Below are positions 61,156-64,000 of a stretch of 64,000 nt of DNA, piece by piece (the stretch's first letter is position 1; each line of letters starts with the position of its first letter). The stretch is taken from contig CALXIA010000001.1 in the NCBI GenBank assembly GCA_944388245.1, forward strand, positions 36,474 to 100,473, written 5' to 3'. The position numbers were made by a program, and so were the translations under genes. Under the pieces are notes generated by a model that had not been told where the DNA came from, did not search any database, and was given only the letters and a program-made list of their open reading frames with translations. This stretch comes from an uncultured Gemmiger sp. (GTDB lineage Bacteria > Bacillota > Clostridia > Oscillospirales > Ruminococcaceae).

Positions 61156-61689
61156 ATGCTGTGCGCCATTCCCATGGGCTTTTTGATGGGATGGTATAAA
61201 ACATTCCGCACGCTGGCAGAGCCGTGGATGCAGTTCTTCCGCACGATTCCGCCGATCGCCACTATCCCCATCATGGTGGTAGCGTTTGGCGTAGGCGAGA
61301 ATTCCAAAATCGCGATCATCTTTGTATGTACATTTCTTTCCAGTTCCATTACCATCTATCAGGGCATCAAAGAGACGGACAAGATTTTGATCAAAGCAGC
61401 GTACACCTTCGGCGCAGGTGACAAGGACCTGTTCCTGAATGTGACTTTGCCAGCGGCGTTTCCGTATATTCTGGTAGCGGCGCGCCATGCACTGGCCGGC
61501 TCTTTTACGACCCTGATCGCGGCCGAAATGACCGGGGCAACAATTGGTTTGGGCGCCCGTATTCAGATTGCCAGCGGCGCGGCACGAATTGATATCGTCA
61601 TGATGGGTATCATCGTGATCGGTGTTTTGGGCTTTTTCTGTGATCGGGTGCTGCTGATTGTGGAAAAGCGCCTTACCCGCTGGAAGTAA
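61156..61689 (+). pseudogene. ABC transporter permease (SsuC/TauC type), apparently 5'-truncated
   Basis: 177 residues, where this family has about 250-260. It begins inside the core ('AIPMGFLMGWYKTFRTLAEPWMQFFRTIPPIATIPIMVVAFGVGENSKI'), then the EAA loop 'IKAAYTFGAGDKDLFLNVTLPAAFPYILVAARHAL' and the last helices. The first membrane segment and the S-L-x-R-V region are missing; an in-frame stop lies 18 nt upstream (61138-61140). An AGGAGG directly abuts the ATG, too close for good initiation. It may still be expressed as a shortened form, but looks damaged. Confidence 0.6.
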
Positions 61690-61702
61690 GGAGGAAACGG
61701 AT

Positions 61703-62554
61703 ATGGGCGAAACAGTTTTTGAAATCAAGGATGTGCAAAAAATCTATAAGGTCCCCGGCGGAAATGATGTACATGCGCTGGATGGCGTGAGCCTTACCGT
61801 CAAGGAAAACGAGTTCGTATGTGTGGTTGGGCCTTCCGGTTGCGGAAAGACCACGATGTTGAACATTGTGGCTGGGTTGGAGCCATACGATTCGGGAAGT
61901 GTGACGATCCACGGCCAGCCGGTTATCGGACCCGGACCCGATCGTGCGGTGATTTTTCAGCAGTATGCGCTGTATCCCTGGATGACGGTGCAGAAGAATG
62001 TGGAATTTGCGCTGAAGTTCCGCACACACGACAAGGTCGTGGAGAAACGGGATCCCCGAACCGGCGAAGTTCGCAAGGAGATCCGTCAGGTAAAGTACAC
62101 AAAGCAAGAACGCCGGGAGATGGCCCGGCATTACATTGAAATGGTCAACCTGACGGGGTTTGAAAACTCCTATCCCTCCGGCTTGTCCGGAGGCATGAAG
62201 CAGCGCGTGGCCCTGGCGCGTGGGTATTCCACAGCATCGGATGTTCTGTTGATGGACGAACCTTTCGGTGCGTTGGATGCCCAGACCCGCGCCCAATTGC
62301 AGGAGGATCTTTTGAAAAGCTGGGCACAGGAGAAAAAGACCTGTATGTTTATCACCCACGATGTGGAAGAAGCCGTTCTGCTGGCGACCAAAATTGTGAT
62401 CATGAGCGCACGTCCAGGGCGCATCAAGTCGGTAATCGATATTGACCTTCCTTATCCGCGCAACCAGGCAACCAAGTTGGACGAAAAGTTTATTGCCTAC
62501 AAAAATGCCATTTGGGAATCGGTTTATAAAGACTATCTGGCAATCCAGAAATAA
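61703..62554 (+). CDS. ABC transporter ATPase (SsuB/TauB type)
   Basis: ATPase of 283 residues: Walker A 'GPSGCGKTTMLNIVAGL' (about 44-60), Q-loop 'AVIFQQYALYPWMTVQKNVEFAL', signature 'LSGGMKQRVALARGY', Walker B 'VLLMDEPFGALDAQTR', H-loop 'FITHDVEEAVLLATKI'. Between the Q-loop and the signature is an insertion of about 25 charged residues ('KVVEKRDPRTGEVRKEIRQ') not usual in the family. ATG 61703 follows GGAGG and lies 13 nt after the permease stop. Confidence 0.92.
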   Translation: MGETVFEIKDVQKIYKVPGGNDVHALDGVSLTVKENEFVCVVGPSGCGKTTMLNIVAGLEPYDSGSVTIHGQPVIGPGPDRAVIFQQYALYPWMTVQKNVEFALKFRTHDKVVEKRDPRTGEVRKEIRQVKYTKQERREMARHYIEMVNLTGFENSYPSGLSGGMKQRVALARGYSTASDVLLMDEPFGALDAQTRAQLQEDLLKSWAQEKKTCMFITHDVEEAVLLATKIVIMSARPGRIKSVIDIDLPYPRNQATKLDEKFIAYKNAIWESVYKDYLAIQK

Positions 62555-62581
62555 AGGAAACAATCGGAAAGGAGTATTCAC

Positions 62582-63721
62582 ATGAAAAAGTTTGTAGCTT
62601 TTGCCCTTGCCATGACCTTTGCGCTGATGCTGCTCGTCGGTTGCGGCGGTACACCGACTTCCTCGGCGGTGCCTGTTGGCGGCTCAGAAGGTACGGACAC
62701 TCCCGCGGAGCCATTGGGGACGGTCCGCTACGCCATGCACCCGGGATCTTCTGCCACCGGCCCGGGGTTTCTTATGCAGGAACTGAACCTGGATGATAAG
62801 TACAATTTTATTGGTGAAATGACTGTTACTACCGGGCCCAATGTGTATGCAGCGCTTGCCGCTGGCGACTTGGATATCGGTTATCTCGGCAACGGCATGG
62901 GTTGGCACTACTTTGAGGATGATGCAAAAATTGCGGTGATCACCATTGACAACCTGACGAACGATGACCGACTGATCGTAAGAACAACATCGGATATCGG
63001 CGCCAACGAACCCATGGAAGGGCTGTATGAAAAGTTGCCCGGCAAAACGATTGCTTGCGATCTGACTACTACGCCGGGAACCTTTTTAAAGAGCCTGGTA
63101 AACGCGATGAATAAGGACCGTGATGATGCGGATAAAATCTGGTATGAGGATGTGGAGGGCGCGTACCCGCTGAAGGGGTCCCCGGACAAGGAAATCATTA
63201 TTTTGAATACCACAAACGCCAATGTAACGGCTTCTATGCAGGATACCGCGATTGATGGAGCAATTTGCTTTGGCAATGTGCGTGCTGCGCTGGAGCGAGA
63301 TACGGAGAATTTTAACACAGCTGCGACTACTTTTACCCATCTGGCTGACACCGTTACCCCCAGTACTTGGGCGGTGAACAAGGATTTCGCTTCTGCGCAT
63401 CCCGAATTGGTTCAGGCCTTCACAAACGCTTTGGTGGAGGCTATGGACTTCCGCGCTGATGAATCCAACTGGGAACAGTGCGTTGAGATGGCCATTCCTT
63501 TTGATCAACTGTCTGCGGAAGATTACGACCGTGATGCGGCGTACTGGCCTTCTAAGGAAGATCTGCGCAGCTATTGGGAAACCGATGATTCGATTGGGTT
63601 TACCTACCTGGAACAGATTCGGAATTCGCACATGGGTAGCAACGGTCTGGATGCTGCAACAGCGCCTGCGGCCAAGGACATTATTCTGGTGGATTTTATC
63701 CGCAACGCAACTCAGAATTAA
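62582..63721 (+). CDS. ABC transporter substrate-binding lipoprotein (NMT1/TauA-like)
   Basis: Protein of 379 residues. Lipoprotein signal peptide with lipobox 'LLVGCGG' (Cys about 21), then a Ser/Pro/Gly linker and the binding-protein core: 'TVRYAMHPGSSATGPGFLMQELNL', 'VYAALAAGDLDIGYLGNGMGWHYF', 'LYEKLPGKTIACDLTTTPGTFLKSLV' and 'PSTWAVNKDFASAHPELVQAFTNALVEA'. The layout matches binding proteins for taurine, sulfonates, nitrate or pyrimidine precursors; the ligand cannot be assigned. Last gene of the permease-ATPase-binding protein set. GGAAAGGAG precedes the ATG. Confidence 0.9.
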   Translation: MKKFVAFALAMTFALMLLVGCGGTPTSSAVPVGGSEGTDTPAEPLGTVRYAMHPGSSATGPGFLMQELNLDDKYNFIGEMTVTTGPNVYAALAAGDLDIGYLGNGMGWHYFEDDAKIAVITIDNLTNDDRLIVRTTSDIGANEPMEGLYEKLPGKTIACDLTTTPGTFLKSLVNAMNKDRDDADKIWYEDVEGAYPLKGSPDKEIIILNTTNANVTASMQDTAIDGAICFGNVRAALERDTENFNTAATTFTHLADTVTPSTWAVNKDFASAHPELVQAFTNALVEAMDFRADESNWEQCVEMAIPFDQLSAEDYDRDAAYWPSKEDLRSYWETDDSIGFTYLEQIRNSHMGSNGLDAATAPAAKDIILVDFIRNATQN

Positions 63722-63753
63722 CAGAGAACATTGGGGGATACACCTATACACAT

Positions 63754-63787
63754 TGCAAGGCAGCGCCTTTTTGGGCGCTGCCTTGCA
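63754..63787. terminator. Hairpin after the ABC operon
   Basis: A 14-bp perfect stem (TGCAAGGCAGCGCC with its complement) with a TTTTT loop; no U-run after it. Confidence 0.6.
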
Positions 63788-63870
63788 GCGTTCGGGTGAA
63801 AAATGCCCGGATGTTATGCTATGTGTGCTGGATATAGCATTGACAAAACGCAAAAATTATCAAAAAAGTG

Positions 63871-63899
63871 TTGACAAAACCCTCTTGGCTCGATATAAT
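63871..63899 (+). promoter_or_regulatory. tRNA-Pro promoter
   Basis: TTGACA, 17-nt spacer, TATAAT, perfect consensus, 24 nt before the tRNA. Confidence 0.9.
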
Positions 63900-63923
63900 A
63901 TTATCTGTCGCCAAGAGTGACGT

Positions 63924-64000
63924 CCGGGTGTAGCGCAGTTTGGTAGCGCGCTTGAATGGGGTTCAAGAGGCCGTGAGTTCGACTCTCGCCACTCGGACCA
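63924..64000 (+). tRNA. tRNA-Pro(GGG)
   Basis: 77 nt with encoded CCA ending at the window edge. The acceptor pairs CCGGGTG with CACTCGG, the anticodon arm is CTTGA-ATGGGGT-TCAAG giving anticodon GGG, and the T-arm has GTTCGACTC. Confidence 0.94.

Noticed and set aside
1-64000. CRISPR array, insertion sequence or prophage
   Set aside because: I saw no regularly spaced repeats, no transposase or integrase motifs and no phage structural genes while reading both strands.

Overview
The window looks like a piece of chromosome from a Gram-positive, GC-rich, anaerobic Clostridia member of the Oscillospirales/Ruminococcaceae type (Faecalibacterium/Gemmiger/Subdoligranulum-like). The evidence is PolC-type DNA polymerase III, an MEP isoprenoid pathway, a Spo0A-like regulator, LPxTG/sortase surface display, a glmS ribozyme, an FMN riboswitch and the conserved order pyrH-frr-uppS-cdsA-dxr-rseP-ispG-polC. 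This taxonomic placement is inference from gene content and order; no marker gene was compared.

Layout. 1-9.7 kb: a minus-strand sortase-assembled pilus operon (sortase, 1940-residue tip or ancillary pilin, LPQTG backbone pilin, sortase), visibly poorer in G+C than the rest and lying next to a tRNA-Ala gene. 10.4-12.6 kb: tRNA-Ala, a small DUF6514-like protein, a Spo0A-like response regulator without its phospho-acceptor Asp and a histidine-kinase-like protein without its phospho-acceptor His. 12.7-23.6 kb: the envelope, isoprenoid and replication housekeeping cluster. 23.6-31.5 kb: mscS, FMN riboswitch-ribU, secG-rnr, rpsF-ssb-rpsR and two uncharacterised membrane proteins. 31.6-41.2 kb: mostly minus-strand genes (AI-2E-type permease, glmS with a distant ribozyme, a J-domain/DUF5685 set, polysaccharide deacetylase), then rmuC, tRNA-Leu and a hemerythrin fusion. 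41.4-47.5 kb: gltBD (ammonia assimilation). 47.5-52.8 kb: an ArsC-like protein, potABCD and an acyl-ACP thioesterase. 52.9-53.1 kb: a candidate rod-shaped non-coding RNA with its own promoter and terminator. 53.2-58.3 kb: guaB, a YitT-family protein and lrgAB with a GntR regulator whose probable operator is visible. 58.4-63.7 kb: a carbohydrate/ABC region with lower G+C in which the ROK, aldose-1-epimerase and ABC permease genes all appear to have lost their 5' ends. 63.9-64.0 kb: tRNA-Pro.

How the genes work together. The central block supplies UMP, translation recycling, undecaprenyl and phospholipid precursors, membrane proteolysis and replication. glmS, uppS, lrgAB and the deacetylase concern the cell wall. 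gltBD and potABCD concern nitrogen and polyamines. The most unusual items are the phosphotransfer-incompetent Spo0A-like/kinase-like pair, the long spacer between the glmS ribozyme and glmS, the hemerythrin gene with no AUG at the expected start, the 6S-like RNA candidate, and the head-to-head double truncation at about 59.4 kb.
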